Positions 25,480-34,815 are shown, numbered from the stretch's first letter. The stretch: 64,000 nt of DNA from Curtobacterium sp. 9128 (GCF_007673775.1 NZ_VEAF01000004.1:187451-251450); one strand, 5' to 3'. Notes: generated by a model from the letters alone, not told the origin. Made by a program: numbers and translations.

Positions 25480-26916
25480 ATGACGAGGACGACGACGACC
25501 ACGAACCCACCGGCCCGACGACGCACCGGCAGCACCGCGGTCGCGGTGCTCGTCGCGGGGACCTTCTTCATGGAGCTCCTCGACGGCACGATCCTCGCCA
25601 CGGCCGCGCCGGCGATGGGGCGGGACCTCGGCGTGGACTCCGCGGCGATCGGCATCACGATCACCGCCTACCTCGTCACCCTCGCGGTGTTCATCCCCGT
25701 GAGCGGGTGGCTCACCGACCGGATCGGCTCCCGCACGGTGTTCGCCGGGGCCATCGCCGTGTTCACGATCGCGTCCGGACTCTGCGCGCTCTCCGACGGA
25801 CTCGTCGAGCTCACCCTGTGGCGCATCGTGCAGGGCATCGGCGGCGCGCTCATGGTCCCGGTCGGTCGACTCGTGGTGCTGCGGAGCGCCGGGCGCGACC
25901 AGCTCGTCACCGCGATCGCGATCCTGACCTGGCCGGCGCTCGCCGCGCCGATCATCGCGCCGTTCGTCGGCGGCGTGCTCGTGGACACCCTGTCCTGGCA
26001 CTGGATCTTCCTCATCAACCTGCCCCTCGGCGTGATCGCGTTCGTCGCCGCACTGGTCCTCGTGCCACAGGAGCGGGCGCCGCAGCGCGTGCCGTTCGAC
26101 TGGGTCGGCACGCTGCTCGCCTGCGTCGGGCTCGGCGGGGTCGTCGTGATGGCGTCGCTGCTCGCGCTCGACACGGTGCCGGTGGCCGCCACGGTGGTCT
26201 CCGGCGTCGTCGGCGCGGTCTGCTGCTGGCTCGCGGTCCGGCACTTCCGGCGGGCACCGCACCCGATCATGGGGCTCGACGCGTTCCGGCTCGAGACGTT
26301 CCGGGTGTCGCACGCCGGGGGCAGCATGTTCCGCCTGGCCGTCTCCGCCGTGCCCTTCGCACTGCCCCTGCTCTTCCAGGACGCCTGGGGCTGGAGCGCG
26401 GTCGAGGCCGGCAGCGCCGTGCTCTTCGTGTTCGTCGGCAACCTCGGGATCAAACCGGCGACGACGCCGTTCCTCCGCTGGTTCGGCTACCGCCCGGTGA
26501 TCATCGTCTCGTCCGCGATCGCCGCGCTCACCGTCGTGGCGATGGCCTTCCTGACCCCGGCGACCCCGTTCTGGCTCCTGGCCGTCCTGCTCGTGGTCAG
26601 CGGGGCCGCGCGGTCCGTCGGGTTCACCGCGTACAACACCATCGCCTTCGCCGACGTGGAGCAGGCGGACATGACCCCGGCGAACACGCTGTCCTCGACG
26701 CTGCAGCAGACCGCGGCCGGGTTCGGTGTCGCCGTCGCGGCGGTCGTGATCCGCGCCGGCTCCGGACTCGCCGGCGACGGCGCCTACGTGCTGACGTTCT
26801 GGGTCCTCGCCGCGCTGCTCGCCGTCGCGTGCATCGAGGGGATCGTGATGAGCCGCACGGCGGGGGACACCGTCCGGCCCGCTCGACGGACCCGCGCAGC
26901 GGCGGGTGCGCGGTGA
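25480..26916 (+). CDS. MFS transporter, DHA2-like (about 14 helices)
   Basis: A 478-aa major facilitator. The first helix holds the DHA2 motif GTFFMELLDGTILATAAPAM; motif A-like GWLTDRIGSRTVFAGAIAVF and motif C-like AIAILTWPALAAPIIAPFVGG follow. The last third retains the pattern DMTPANTLSSTLQQTAAGFG common in this group of exporters. It may export drugs or metabolites; it could also be the operon's transporter, but family membership favours efflux. ATG 25480 is chosen because it immediately precedes the basic N-tail. It is divergent from the amino-sugar-acid operon and shares its control region. Confidence 0.88.
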   Translation: MTRTTTTTNPPARRRTGSTAVAVLVAGTFFMELLDGTILATAAPAMGRDLGVDSAAIGITITAYLVTLAVFIPVSGWLTDRIGSRTVFAGAIAVFTIASGLCALSDGLVELTLWRIVQGIGGALMVPVGRLVVLRSAGRDQLVTAIAILTWPALAAPIIAPFVGGVLVDTLSWHWIFLINLPLGVIAFVAALVLVPQERAPQRVPFDWVGTLLACVGLGGVVVMASLLALDTVPVAATVVSGVVGAVCCWLAVRHFRRAPHPIMGLDAFRLETFRVSHAGGSMFRLAVSAVPFALPLLFQDAWGWSAVEAGSAVLFVFVGNLGIKPATTPFLRWFGYRPVIIVSSAIAALTVVAMAFLTPATPFWLLAVLLVVSGAARSVGFTAYNTIAFADVEQADMTPANTLSSTLQQTAAGFGVAVAAVVIRAGSGLAGDGAYVLTFWVLAALLAVACIEGIVMSRTAGDTVRPARRTRAAAGAR

Positions 26917-27055
26917 CGCTGTCCGTTCCCGACGGCGTCACACGCCGGCAACGCGCGAAGCGTTACAGTCTCAGGGACTGCTTGAGGTGGACGGGTACCG
27001 TTGCCGCGGCAGACCGAGCGGGACGCAGCGCTCCGGCTTGCGGAAGGAAGGCAGC

Positions 27056-27832
27056 ATGACCGTGCCAGACCAGCAGGGGACCATCCCGACGGACACCGAC
27101 GTCCGACCCACCACCATCCGGGTGGTCAGCTACAACCTCCGCGAGCACACCGCGAACAGCGAGCTCGCCGCCCTCGCCGAGTCGTCCGACGCCGACGTCC
27201 TGTGCGTGCAGGAGTGCGACAGCAACGACCTCGCGCCGTCCGTCGGTGGGCTCACCCTCGCGGCGTCGACGAAGGCGAACCGGCTCGGCCTCGCGATCTA
27301 CAAGCGGGACGACCGTTTCGACGTGCAGGACTTCAGCATCCACTCCCTGCAGAAGTCCCTGCACGACCGGGTCCTCGCCCCCGCGCACGAGCGCCTCATC
27401 GCGATGCACCTGCACGACCGGGAAGCCGGGACCGACGTGATCGTCGCCTCGTTCCACGCGTCCCCGCTGACCGCGACGAACTCCCTGCGGCGCAAGCAGA
27501 TCGAGGCGGCGCACCAGTTCGTGCGGGACCTGTCGAGCGAGGCCCCGGCGATCATGGTCGGCGACTTCAACTACCCGTGGTTCCAGACGAACCTGCGCCG
27601 GAAGATCGAGGCGCACGGCTTCGCGCTGTCGCTCTCCGACCAACCGACGTACCTGCGCTACCGCAAGTTCACCGGGCACTTCGACTTCGCCACCAGCGTG
27701 GGACTGCACATCGCCGGCGTCGAGACGCTCCCCGCCGGCATCTCCGACCACCGGCCGATCCTGGTCCGGGCGCACTACGAGGAGCCCGCGGCCGCCGGCA
27801 GCGGCTCGGCCGAGGCCGAGCCCGCCGCCTGA
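27056..27832 (+). CDS. Endonuclease/exonuclease/phosphatase family protein
   Basis: The 258-aa product has the DNase I-like fold: VVSYNLREHT (first Asn), DVLCVQECD (metal-binding Glu), HDREAGTDVIVASFHASPLT, the catalytic MVGDFNYPWF (Asp and Asn), and GISDHRPILVRA (final Asp-His). All four signature positions are intact. There is no signal peptide, so it is probably cytoplasmic; the substrate (nucleic acid, phosphoester or lipid) is unknown. Start: ATG 27056 after GGAAGG. The preceding 26917-27055 stretch shows no gene. Confidence 0.88.
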   Translation: MTVPDQQGTIPTDTDVRPTTIRVVSYNLREHTANSELAALAESSDADVLCVQECDSNDLAPSVGGLTLAASTKANRLGLAIYKRDDRFDVQDFSIHSLQKSLHDRVLAPAHERLIAMHLHDREAGTDVIVASFHASPLTATNSLRRKQIEAAHQFVRDLSSEAPAIMVGDFNYPWFQTNLRRKIEAHGFALSLSDQPTYLRYRKFTGHFDFATSVGLHIAGVETLPAGISDHRPILVRAHYEEPAAAGSGSAEAEPAA

Positions 27833-27900
27833 CGCGCGGCGGCGTGGGCGTCGCTCCGCTCGGTGCCGCCGCGCTCCGCTCTGGCTGCTCCGACTTCCCC

Positions 27901-28030
27901 GAGGTTCCGTAATTCTGGAACCTGGGCGGCTCCCACGGGTCGTTCGTGGAACCCGGGCGGAACTGAGCGGCGAGTTGTGGAACCTCGGGACCCGTCGCCC
28001 GCGTCGCCAGCGGCGAGTCGTGGAACCTCG
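27901..28030. repeat. Copy of the AATT-centred palindromic repeat
   Basis: GAGGTTCC (27901-27908), then GTAATTCT and GGAACCT, followed by two tails of the form GGCGAGT(T/C)GTGGAACCTCGG ending near 27984 and 28030. It fills the gap between convergent genes and shows the same order as the copies at 13368-13590, with the tail duplicated. Confidence 0.85.
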
Positions 28031-28045
28031 GGAACCGTCCCCGGC

Positions 28046-28717
28046 TCAGCGCCGGAGCGTCGCCCGCGCCAGGCGGTTGCCGACGAACTGCCCGAGCTGC
28101 ACGATCACCACGATCGCCGCCACCGCCACGTAGACGATCCACCAGTTGTACCGCTGCGACCCCCACGTGATGGCGTACTCACCGAGGCCGCCACCGCCGA
28201 TGAGCGCCCCCTGCGCCGTCATGTCGACGATGCCCACGAAGATGAACGTGTACCCGAGGATGAGCGGCCCGAGGCCCTCGGGGATGAGCACGGTGAGCAG
28301 GATCGACACCGGGTGCGCTCCGGACGCCCGCGCTGCCTCGACCACGCCGGGGTCGATCGCGAGCAGGTTCTGCTCGACGATCCTCGCGACCGCGAAGGAC
28401 GCCGCCAGGGAGATCGCGAACGTGACCGCGGGCACGCCGATGGTCGTCTGCACCGCCACACGGGACAGCGGGGCGATGGCCGCCAGGAAGATGACGAACG
28501 GGATCGGGCGCACGATGTTCACGACCACGTTGAGCACGGTGTGGACGGCACGGTTGCCGAGCAGGTTGCCCGGGCGGGTGGCGTACAGCGCCAGCCCGAG
28601 TGCCAGCCCGATGAGCCCGGCGACGACCAGCGAGATGACCGTCATCAGGATCGTGTCGCGGACGGCGCCCAGGAAGATGTCGAACGTGTCGATGACGCTC
28701 TGGAACCCGGTGTTCAC
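28046..28717 (-). CDS. metI: Methionine ABC transporter permease
   Basis: A 223-aa permease with five to six helices. It shows the MetI signatures RDTILMTVISLVVAGLIGLA at the N-terminus, VNIVRPIPFVIFLAAIAPLS, and the EAA loop EAARASGAHPVSILLTVLIP that contacts MetN. The C-terminal region holds GIVDMTAQGALIGGGGLGEY. It imports D/L-methionine or its derivatives with MetN and MetQ. GTG start inside the metN stop codon shows coupling. Gene order metQ-metN-metI on the minus strand. Confidence 0.93.
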   Translation of the reverse strand: MNTGFQSVIDTFDIFLGAVRDTILMTVISLVVAGLIGLALGLALYATRPGNLLGNRAVHTVLNVVVNIVRPIPFVIFLAAIAPLSRVAVQTTIGVPAVTFAISLAASFAVARIVEQNLLAIDPGVVEAARASGAHPVSILLTVLIPEGLGPLILGYTFIFVGIVDMTAQGALIGGGGLGEYAITWGSQRYNWWIVYVAVAAIVVIVQLGQFVGNRLARATLRR

Positions 28718-29751
28718 GCTGCTGCCTCCTCGTCGGTGGTGACGCCCGCGGCACGCAGGTCGCGCACCACGCCGTCGACGACGGGGTCCGGGCCCGTCAG
28801 CTCGTAGGTGAGCGAGCCGATCCGGCGCTCCCGGATCTCGCCGACGCCGCCGTAGACGAGTTCGGCGGTCACCCCGGCGGACCGGAACACGCCGTCGATC
28901 CGGTTCTGCAGCCCGGCCTCGTCGGTGATTTGCACCGTGACGAGCCGACCGAGGTGGCGTTCCCGCAGGCGCGTGAGCGTCTCGGGGGAGGGCCGGTCGT
29001 GCAGCGCGGTGCGGACGAAGCGTCGTGTGGCCGGGTTCGACGGCGTCGAGAAGACGTCGTAGACGTCGCCGACCTCGACCACGCGGCCCTGTTCCATCAC
29101 GGCCACCCGGTCCGCGATCTGCCGCACGGCGTCCATCTCGTGCGTGATGACGATGATCGTGACGCCGAGCTCCCGGTTCACCCGGCGGAGGAGCGACAGG
29201 ACTTCGGAGGTGGTCTCCGGGTCGAGCGCGCTCGTGGCCTCGTCGGCGAGGAGCAGGTCGGGGTTCGACGCGAGCGCCCGCGCGATGCCGACGCGCTGCT
29301 TCTGCCCGCCGGACAGCTGCTCGGGGTAGGCGTACGCCCGGTCGAGCAGCCCGACGAAGTCCAGCAGTTCGGCGACCCGGCGGTCGCGCTCCTCCTTGCC
29401 GACACCGGCGACCTTGAGCGGGTACGCCACGTTGCCGGCGATCGTGCGGGAGCGGAACAGGTTGAACTGCTGGAACACCATCCCGATGCGTCGGCGAGCG
29501 AGCCGGCGGTCGCGCTCCGGGATCGCGGTCAGTTCCCGACCCGCCACCGTGACCGAGCCCGAGGAGGGCAGTTCGAGCGCGTTGACGAGCCGGACGAGCG
29601 TGGACTTGCCGGCCCCGGAGTACCCGATGACGCCGAGGACCTCGCCCTGTTCGACGTCGAGGGAGACGTCCTCGACGGCGACCACGGTCTCGCCGGTGTC
29701 GGCGCGGCGGTAGTGCTTCGAGACGCCGCGGAGTTCGACGAGGGCAGCCAC
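28714..29751 (-). CDS. metN: Methionine ABC transporter ATP-binding protein
   Basis: A 345-aa ATPase. Walker A is GYSGAGKSTLVR, the signature is QLSGGQKQRVGIARAL, Walker B is DLLLADEATSAL, with H-loop ITHEMDAV. The C-terminal ~80 residues form the NIL ferredoxin-like regulatory domain (LVTVQITDEAGLQNRIDGVF) that in E. coli mediates trans-inhibition by methionine. So the importer is likely to be feedback-controlled post-translationally. The GTG start overlaps the TAG of metQ. Confidence 0.95.
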   Translation of the reverse strand: MAALVELRGVSKHYRRADTGETVVAVEDVSLDVEQGEVLGVIGYSGAGKSTLVRLVNALELPSSGSVTVAGRELTAIPERDRRLARRRIGMVFQQFNLFRSRTIAGNVAYPLKVAGVGKEERDRRVAELLDFVGLLDRAYAYPEQLSGGQKQRVGIARALASNPDLLLADEATSALDPETTSEVLSLLRRVNRELGVTIIVITHEMDAVRQIADRVAVMEQGRVVEVGDVYDVFSTPSNPATRRFVRTALHDRPSPETLTRLRERHLGRLVTVQITDEAGLQNRIDGVFRSAGVTAELVYGGVGEIRERRIGSLTYELTGPDPVVDGVVRDLRAAGVTTDEEAAA

Positions 29752-30704
29752 TACTCCGCAGCCGCCTTCGCGTCCTTCTCGACCGTCGCGAGCTCACGCT
29801 GCAGGGAGGCGGCGCTCTCGTCGCTCGGCACGGCGTCCGGGTAGTCCTTCGCGAACACCTTCTGCACCGCCTCGTCCTGGAACAGCTTCGCCAGCGCCAG
29901 GTAGGTCGCGTTGTCCTTGTCGGCGTCCCGCACCGCGAAGACGTTCACGTAGGGCTTGGCAGAGGCGCTCTTCGGGTCGTCCTGGAAGATCGCGTCGTCC
30001 TTCGCGAGCCCCGCCGAGGTGGCGTAGTTCACGTTGACGATCGCGCCGTCGACGGAGCCCTGCTGCAGCGCGTTCGCGGTCTGCGAGGCGTCGACGGTCT
30101 GGACGTCCACCTTGTGCGACGTGATGTCCGCGGTGGTGGAGAACGCGTTGCCGCCGTCCTTGAGCTGCAGCAGGTCGGCCGACTGCAGCACCAGGAGCGC
30201 ACGGGCCTCGTTGATGGCGTCGTTCGGGATCGCGATCTTCGCGCCGTCCTGGAACCCGGACGGCTTGGTGACCTTCGTCGAGTACAGGGGCAGCGGGTAC
30301 ACGGCCGTCGCGCCGATCGGCTGCAGGTCGTCGTTCGACTGCACGTTGTAGTTCGCCAGGTACTGGATGTGCTGGAACTGGTTCATGTCGATCTGCTCGT
30401 CCTTGAGCGCCGGGTTCGGCAGCGAGTAGTCCGAGAAGTTCTGGAGCTGCACGGTCACGTCGAGCTTCTGCTTCGCGAGCTTCGTGTAGGTGTCCCAGTA
30501 GGGGAGCGCCTTGTCCGAGACGCCGATCGTCACCGTCTTCGGGCTCGCGTCGGACGAGCCGGCAGCGGTGTCCGAGGACCCACCCGAGCGGACGGCGACC
30601 ACGACGACCGCCACGATGACCGCGACGACGACGACCGCCGCGGCGATGATCCACCCGACCGGCCGACTGCGCTTCGGCTTCTGGGGCAGTACTGGTGCGG
30701 TCAT
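29751..30704 (-). CDS. metQ: Methionine ABC transporter substrate-binding protein
   Basis: A 317-aa NlpA/MetQ-type binding protein: TVTIGVSDKALPYWDTYTKL, then FSDYSLPNPALKDEQIDMNQ, AIPNDAINEARALLVLQS and AKPYVNVFAVRDADKDN. It lacks a lipobox cysteine. Instead residues ~17-40 form one strong hydrophobic helix (VGWIIAAAVVVVAVIVAVVV), so it is probably tethered by an uncleaved signal anchor, not a lipid. First gene of the met operon. I see no SAM or S-box riboswitch in the 149 bases before it. Confidence 0.92.
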   Translation of the reverse strand: MTAPVLPQKPKRSRPVGWIIAAAVVVVAVIVAVVVVAVRSGGSSDTAAGSSDASPKTVTIGVSDKALPYWDTYTKLAKQKLDVTVQLQNFSDYSLPNPALKDEQIDMNQFQHIQYLANYNVQSNDDLQPIGATAVYPLPLYSTKVTKPSGFQDGAKIAIPNDAINEARALLVLQSADLLQLKDGGNAFSTTADITSHKVDVQTVDASQTANALQQGSVDGAIVNVNYATSAGLAKDDAIFQDDPKSASAKPYVNVFAVRDADKDNATYLALAKLFQDEAVQKVFAKDYPDAVPSDESAASLQRELATVEKDAKAAAE

Positions 30705-30853
30705 GGGGTCCTCCTCGTGGGCCCGGCGGGCCGTCCTGATCCGGTCCGACGCTCGTGGACCGACCCCGAGTGTGCCGCGCGGCACCGACCGCGGCGACTT
30801 GCGTTCCGTCGTGTTACATCCCTTGCTCTGCGTCGCCCGGCAGACTCGAGGGC

Positions 30854-31345
30854 GTGCGCAGCATCGAACTGGTCCTCGACGACGACTCCGACCGTGCGGT
30901 GCGCGCAGCGTGGCAGACCCTCGAGGACGCCGGACTGCCGAGCCTCGGCCGTTCCGGCACGAACGACACACACGTCACCCTCGCGGCGGGCGAAGCGCTG
31001 CCGGTACCGTCCGGCTTCGCCGCACCCCGACCGGAGGGCATCCGCGTCGGCGGACTGCTGCTCTTCGACGCCGGTCCCGGTCGGCACGTCCTCGCGTGGG
31101 CGGTCGTCGTCGACGCGGCGCTCGCGGCCTTCCACCGGGCGGTGCACGACGTCGCCCCGGACGCGCTCGACACCTCGCTGCCCGGCCGGTGGTCACCGCA
31201 CCTGACGCTCGCCCGACGGATCCGCGACGTCGACCTCCCGGAGGCGCTCGCCGCGCTCGCGGCGACGCCACAGCCCGAGGTGCTCGCCGTCGCCGGCGTG
31301 CGCCACTGGGCCGGCGACACGAAGGTGACCACGCCGGTCCGGTGA
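30854..31345 (+). CDS. 2'-5' RNA ligase/phosphodiesterase (2H) family protein
   Basis: A 163-aa 2H phosphoesterase with the two histidine motifs: DTHVTLAAG (near residue 37) and SPHLTLARR (near 117), about 80 residues apart as expected. Other support is SIELVLDDDSDRAVRAAW at the start and GVRHWAGDTKVTTPV at the end. This group opens or closes 2'-5' or 2',3'-cyclic phosphate bonds in RNA or small nucleotides; the bacterial substrate here is unknown. GTG 30854 is the start giving the family N-terminus. It diverges from metQ. Confidence 0.85.
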   Translation: MRSIELVLDDDSDRAVRAAWQTLEDAGLPSLGRSGTNDTHVTLAAGEALPVPSGFAAPRPEGIRVGGLLLFDAGPGRHVLAWAVVVDAALAAFHRAVHDVAPDALDTSLPGRWSPHLTLARRIRDVDLPEALAALAATPQPEVLAVAGVRHWAGDTKVTTPVR

Positions 31346-31434
31346 GCGGCCCTGTTCGGTGATCAGGGCCTCCCGGCACGGTCGGTCCGTCGCTGGTGCG
31401 TCCTCCAGGTGCGGCGCCGGACGGGAGGCTCGGC

Positions 31435-32673
31435 TCAGCTCCCCAGGACCCGATCGCCGAACGCAGACGCGAACTTGCGCTCCGGGTCGGCCCGGCGGAC
31501 CAGCTCGCGGAACGCCGGGAGCCGGGGGTACAGCGCCGCGACCGCGGCGCCGTCGAGCGAGCTCATCTTGCCCCAGTGCGCACGTGCGTCGAAGGGGGCG
31601 ATGCGAGCCTCGAGGTCGGGGAGGAGCGCGGCGACCTCCTCGGGGTGCTTCTTCCACGTGAAGGCGATGCAGAACACGTCCTCGCCCTGCGTCGGCGACA
31701 GCCAGAGGTCGTCTGCGGCCATCGTGCGGAGTTCGGCGACGTGCAGGTGCGGCTGGATCCGGTCGGCCAGGCCGCGCAGTGCGTCGAGGGCGTCCGCCGC
31801 GTGCCGGAGGGGGACGAAGTGCTCGCTCTGCACCTCGGACCCGTGTGACGGCACGGTCCCGATCGGGAAGTGCGGGAGCCGGTCCCACCACGGGCCGAGG
31901 GAGCCGTCCCGTGCCGTGCGGTGGTCGTCGCCCGGCGTCCCGGGCAGCCGAGGTGCGCCGGACAGCTCGTCCGGTGCGTGCTCGCTCCGCGACTTCACGA
32001 GGACCTCGCTGATCTCGTCCCCGAAGCGCGTGTAGGAGCAGACCGAGGTCCCCGCGGCGTGGATCTCGGCCGCGTGGTCGAGGAACGCGCGCCAGGGGAT
32101 CGGGCCGTACGCGTCCTGGCGCATCCGGTAGGTGGGCTCGACCGCGAGGGTCACCCGGGTGACGATGCCGAGCAGTCCGAGGTGGAGCACCGATCCCGGG
32201 CCCTCCGGGTCGTCGTGGCGGACAGAGCGGGTCGTGCCGTCGGGGCCGAGGAACTCGAGTGCGCGGACCGCCGTCGACAGGGACCCGAGCGTGGTGCCGG
32301 AGCCGTGCGTCCCGGTCGCGACCGCGCCGCCGACCGAGATGTGCGGGAGCGAGCCCATGTTGTGCAGGGCGTACCCGGCCGCGTCGATGTCGGGGGCGAC
32401 GTCGCCGTACCGTGTCCCGGCGCCGACCGTCACCGTGGCGGTTCCGTCGACGTCGTGGCCGATCACCAGGTCGGTCGGGATGCCGGTCAGGTCGAGCAGG
32501 ACCCCGTCGGTGTCGGCCACGTCGTTGAACGAGTGCCGGGTGCCGAGGCCGTGGACGCGGCGCTCCCGGGCGACGATCGCGGCTGCCTCGTCGACCGTGC
32601 GGGGACGTTCGACCCGCTCGGCCGTGTACGTGACCGTGCCGGACCAGTTGAGCTCGCTCGTCGTCGACCGCAT
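31435..32673 (-). CDS. Alditol oxidase-like FAD-binding protein
   Basis: The 412-aa product belongs to the vanillyl-alcohol-oxidase/D-arabinono-lactone oxidase family. The FAD domain contains VHGLGTRHSFNDVADT, in which H47 matches the histidine that binds FAD covalently in Streptomyces AldO, then HNMGSLPHISVGGAVATGTH. The C-terminal part holds EHFVPLRHAADALDAL and RAHWGKMS, typical of alditol/xylitol oxidases. It would oxidise a polyol or aldonolactone with O2, giving peroxide. It lies alone, downstream of an inverted-repeat-rich gap on both sides. Confidence 0.88.
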   Translation of the reverse strand: MRSTTSELNWSGTVTYTAERVERPRTVDEAAAIVARERRVHGLGTRHSFNDVADTDGVLLDLTGIPTDLVIGHDVDGTATVTVGAGTRYGDVAPDIDAAGYALHNMGSLPHISVGGAVATGTHGSGTTLGSLSTAVRALEFLGPDGTTRSVRHDDPEGPGSVLHLGLLGIVTRVTLAVEPTYRMRQDAYGPIPWRAFLDHAAEIHAAGTSVCSYTRFGDEISEVLVKSRSEHAPDELSGAPRLPGTPGDDHRTARDGSLGPWWDRLPHFPIGTVPSHGSEVQSEHFVPLRHAADALDALRGLADRIQPHLHVAELRTMAADDLWLSPTQGEDVFCIAFTWKKHPEEVAALLPDLEARIAPFDARAHWGKMSSLDGAAVAALYPRLPAFRELVRRADPERKFASAFGDRVLGS

Positions 32674-32773
32674 GCGCCCACGATGCCACGCACGGCTGCA
32701 CGCGCGGCTGCGCGGGGGGAGGTGGGCGCGGGCCCTGTGGCCGTTGCGGGGCTACAGCGCGCATTGCTCCCGC

Positions 32774-32829
32774 ACAACAGGAAGCACCTCGCGCCACCGA
32801 ACGTGGCGGCGCGAGGTGCTTCCGGTTGT
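32774..32829. terminator. Large 22-base stem hairpin between the MFS and oxidase genes
   Basis: ACAACAGGAAGCACCTCGCG pairs, with one mismatch, with the segment ending CGGTTGT at 32829, giving a 22-base stem around a short loop with a secondary CCAC/GTGG pair. It is 73 bases past the MFS stop and so may terminate that gene; it is longer than normal terminators and lacks a T-run. The other bases of 32674-32901 show no gene. Confidence 0.65.
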
Positions 32830-32901
32830 CCGGCGGCACCGGCCGGGCGCGGTGGCACCGGGCCGGCGCCGTGGCGCCGCACGGTGCCGTGTCGGAGGTC
32901 C

Positions 32902-34395
32902 CTAGTGCGCGGGCAGGGGCGTCGGTGCACCCTCGGGCAGCTCGGGCCTGCGCACGAAGACCGCGGTCAGGATCCCGAACAGGGAGATGACCCCGCCGAC
33001 GAGGAACGCGGTGCGCACGCCGGACGCGGTGGCCTCGGCGATGCCGTCCGCTCCCGAGCCGGCGGTGGCGGTCGCCGCACCGATCGTCAGGAGCGTGACG
33101 AACAGGGCGGTACCGGCAGCGCCGGCGAGCTGCTGGGCCGTGCCGAGCACCGCGCTGCCGTGCGAGTACAGCTTCGGGGGCAGGCCGCCGAGCGCCGCGG
33201 TGAACAGCGGCGTGAATGTCAGCGCGAGGCCGATGCTGAGGACGACGTGGGCACCGAGGACGAACCACACGCTGGTGTCGACGCCGACGGTGGACAGGGC
33301 CCACAGCACGACGCTGATGATGACCGCGCCGGGGATGAGCAGCACGCGGGGTCCGTGACGGTCGTACACGCGGCCGACGATCGGGGAGAGCAGACCCATC
33401 AGCAGCCCACCGGGGAGCAGCAGCAGCCCGACGTTGAGGACCGCGAGCCCGAGGACGCGCTCCAGGTAGATCGGCAGCAGGATGAGCGTGCCGAGCATCA
33501 CCAGGAAGCTCAGGCCCATCCCGACGATCGGGACGGTGAAGCCCTTCGTCCGGAACGTCCGCAGGTCCAGCAGTGCGCTGTCGGTGCGCTGCAGACGGGA
33601 CTGGCGGACGATGAACAGCGTCAGGGCGACCGCGCCGACGACGAGCGCGGCGATCGGGACCACCGGGCCGGTCGTGCCGATCTCACCGATGCTCGACAGG
33701 CCGTAGACGATCCCGCCGAACGCGAAGGCGGAGACCACGACCGAGAGCACGTCGAGCGGCGCCGGGCGCGGGGTGCCGACGTTGCGGACCTTCACCATGC
33801 CGAGGATCAGCGCCGCGATCGCGATCGGCAGCACGAACCCGAACAGCCAGCGCCACGAGAACGCGTTGAGGATGAGCCCGGAGATGGTCGGGCCGACGGC
33901 CGGCGCGACGGAGATGACGATCGAGATGTTCCCCATCACGCGGCCGCGGTGCGCCGGCTCGATGAGCGTGAGGACGGTCGTCATGAGGAGCGGCATCATG
34001 ATCGCGGTGCCGCTGGCCTGCACGATGCGTCCGACGAGCAGCACCGAGAACCCCGGCGCGAGCAGCGCCACGAGGGTGCCGACGGAGAACAGGCTCATCG
34101 CCCAGATGAAGACCGGCCGGGTGTTGAACCGCTGCAGGAGGAACCCGGTGATCGGGATGACGACGGCCATCGTGAGCAGGAACCCGGTGGTGAGCCACTG
34201 CCCGGTCGCCGCGCTGATGTGCAGGTCGTCCATGAGCCGAGGCAGCGCCACGCCCATGATCGTCTCGTTGAGGATCACCACGAACGCGGAGACCAGGAGC
34301 AGCGCGATCACCAGCCGCGTCTCGGCGGGTGAGGAACCCTGCTGCTGTGGCTGACTGCCCGTCCGCGGAGCGGAGTCGAGGGCGCTGTCGGTCAT
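32902..34395 (-). CDS. MFS transporter, DHA2 (MDR) family
   Basis: A 497-aa 14-helix exporter. Motifs: RLVIALLLVSAFVVILNETI in helix 1, GQWLTTGFLLTMAVVIPITG, motif A TGFLLQRFNTRPVF, VVMPLLMTTVLTL-like TAIMMPLLMTTVLTLIEPAH and motif C ISVAPAVGPTISGLILNA. These place it in the EmrB/QacA-like proton-drug antiporters. A short AT-rich inverted repeat, GGAAT-(6)-ATTCC at 34447-34462, lies 52 bases upstream of the start and could be a regulator site. It has no accompanying regulator gene here. Confidence 0.9.
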   Translation of the reverse strand: MTDSALDSAPRTGSQPQQQGSSPAETRLVIALLLVSAFVVILNETIMGVALPRLMDDLHISAATGQWLTTGFLLTMAVVIPITGFLLQRFNTRPVFIWAMSLFSVGTLVALLAPGFSVLLVGRIVQASGTAIMMPLLMTTVLTLIEPAHRGRVMGNISIVISVAPAVGPTISGLILNAFSWRWLFGFVLPIAIAALILGMVKVRNVGTPRPAPLDVLSVVVSAFAFGGIVYGLSSIGEIGTTGPVVPIAALVVGAVALTLFIVRQSRLQRTDSALLDLRTFRTKGFTVPIVGMGLSFLVMLGTLILLPIYLERVLGLAVLNVGLLLLPGGLLMGLLSPIVGRVYDRHGPRVLLIPGAVIISVVLWALSTVGVDTSVWFVLGAHVVLSIGLALTFTPLFTAALGGLPPKLYSHGSAVLGTAQQLAGAAGTALFVTLLTIGAATATAGSGADGIAEATASGVRTAFLVGGVISLFGILTAVFVRRPELPEGAPTPLPAH

Positions 34396-34533
34396 GTGTG
34401 GCTCCGTACGGTGTCGGCGGGCGATGCAGACGGTGCAGCACCTGAGGGAATTCGATTATTCCGCCCGGCACCGACACGCCGCCGGGCACCGGCAGGCCGC
34501 GCGGACGAGGCCGGGTCCGTGGCGTCCGACTCG

Positions 34534-34815
34534 TCAGTGCAGGATGTCGAACGTCTCCGTGTCCCCGTGTGGGACGACGGCACGTGTGGTGACCTCGGCG
34601 ACCGTCGCGGACGGCGGACCGCTGTGCAGCATCGCCACCAGGGCGTCCACCGCGGCGGAGGGGCCCTCGGCCTCCACCTCGACGGTCCCGTCGAAGAGGT
34701 TCCTCGCGTAGCCCGTCAGTTCCAGTCCGTCTGCCTTGCGTGCCGTCCAGTAGCGGAACCCGACCCCCTGGACCGTCCCCGAGACGATGGCGTGCACCCT
34801 GGTCACCGTTGTCAT
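34534..34815 (-). CDS. acyP: Acylphosphatase
   Basis: A 93-aa acylphosphatase that hydrolyses carboxyl-phosphate bonds. The signature GTVQGVGFRYWTARKADGL contains the catalytic arginine, and GYARNLFDGTVEVEAEG holds the catalytic asparagine. Length is exactly that of the family. ATG 34815 is the obvious start, with preceding residues not conserved. The gene lies between the MFS exporter and the divergent NAD operon. Confidence 0.93.
   Translation of the reverse strand: MTTVTRVHAIVSGTVQGVGFRYWTARKADGLELTGYARNLFDGTVEVEAEGPSAAVDALVAMLHSGPPSATVAEVTTRAVVPHGDTETFDILH

Noticed and set aside
30705..30853. SAM or T-box type leader ahead of metQ
   Set aside because: No conserved riboswitch core or multi-helix arrangement is visible in the 149-base divergent gap.
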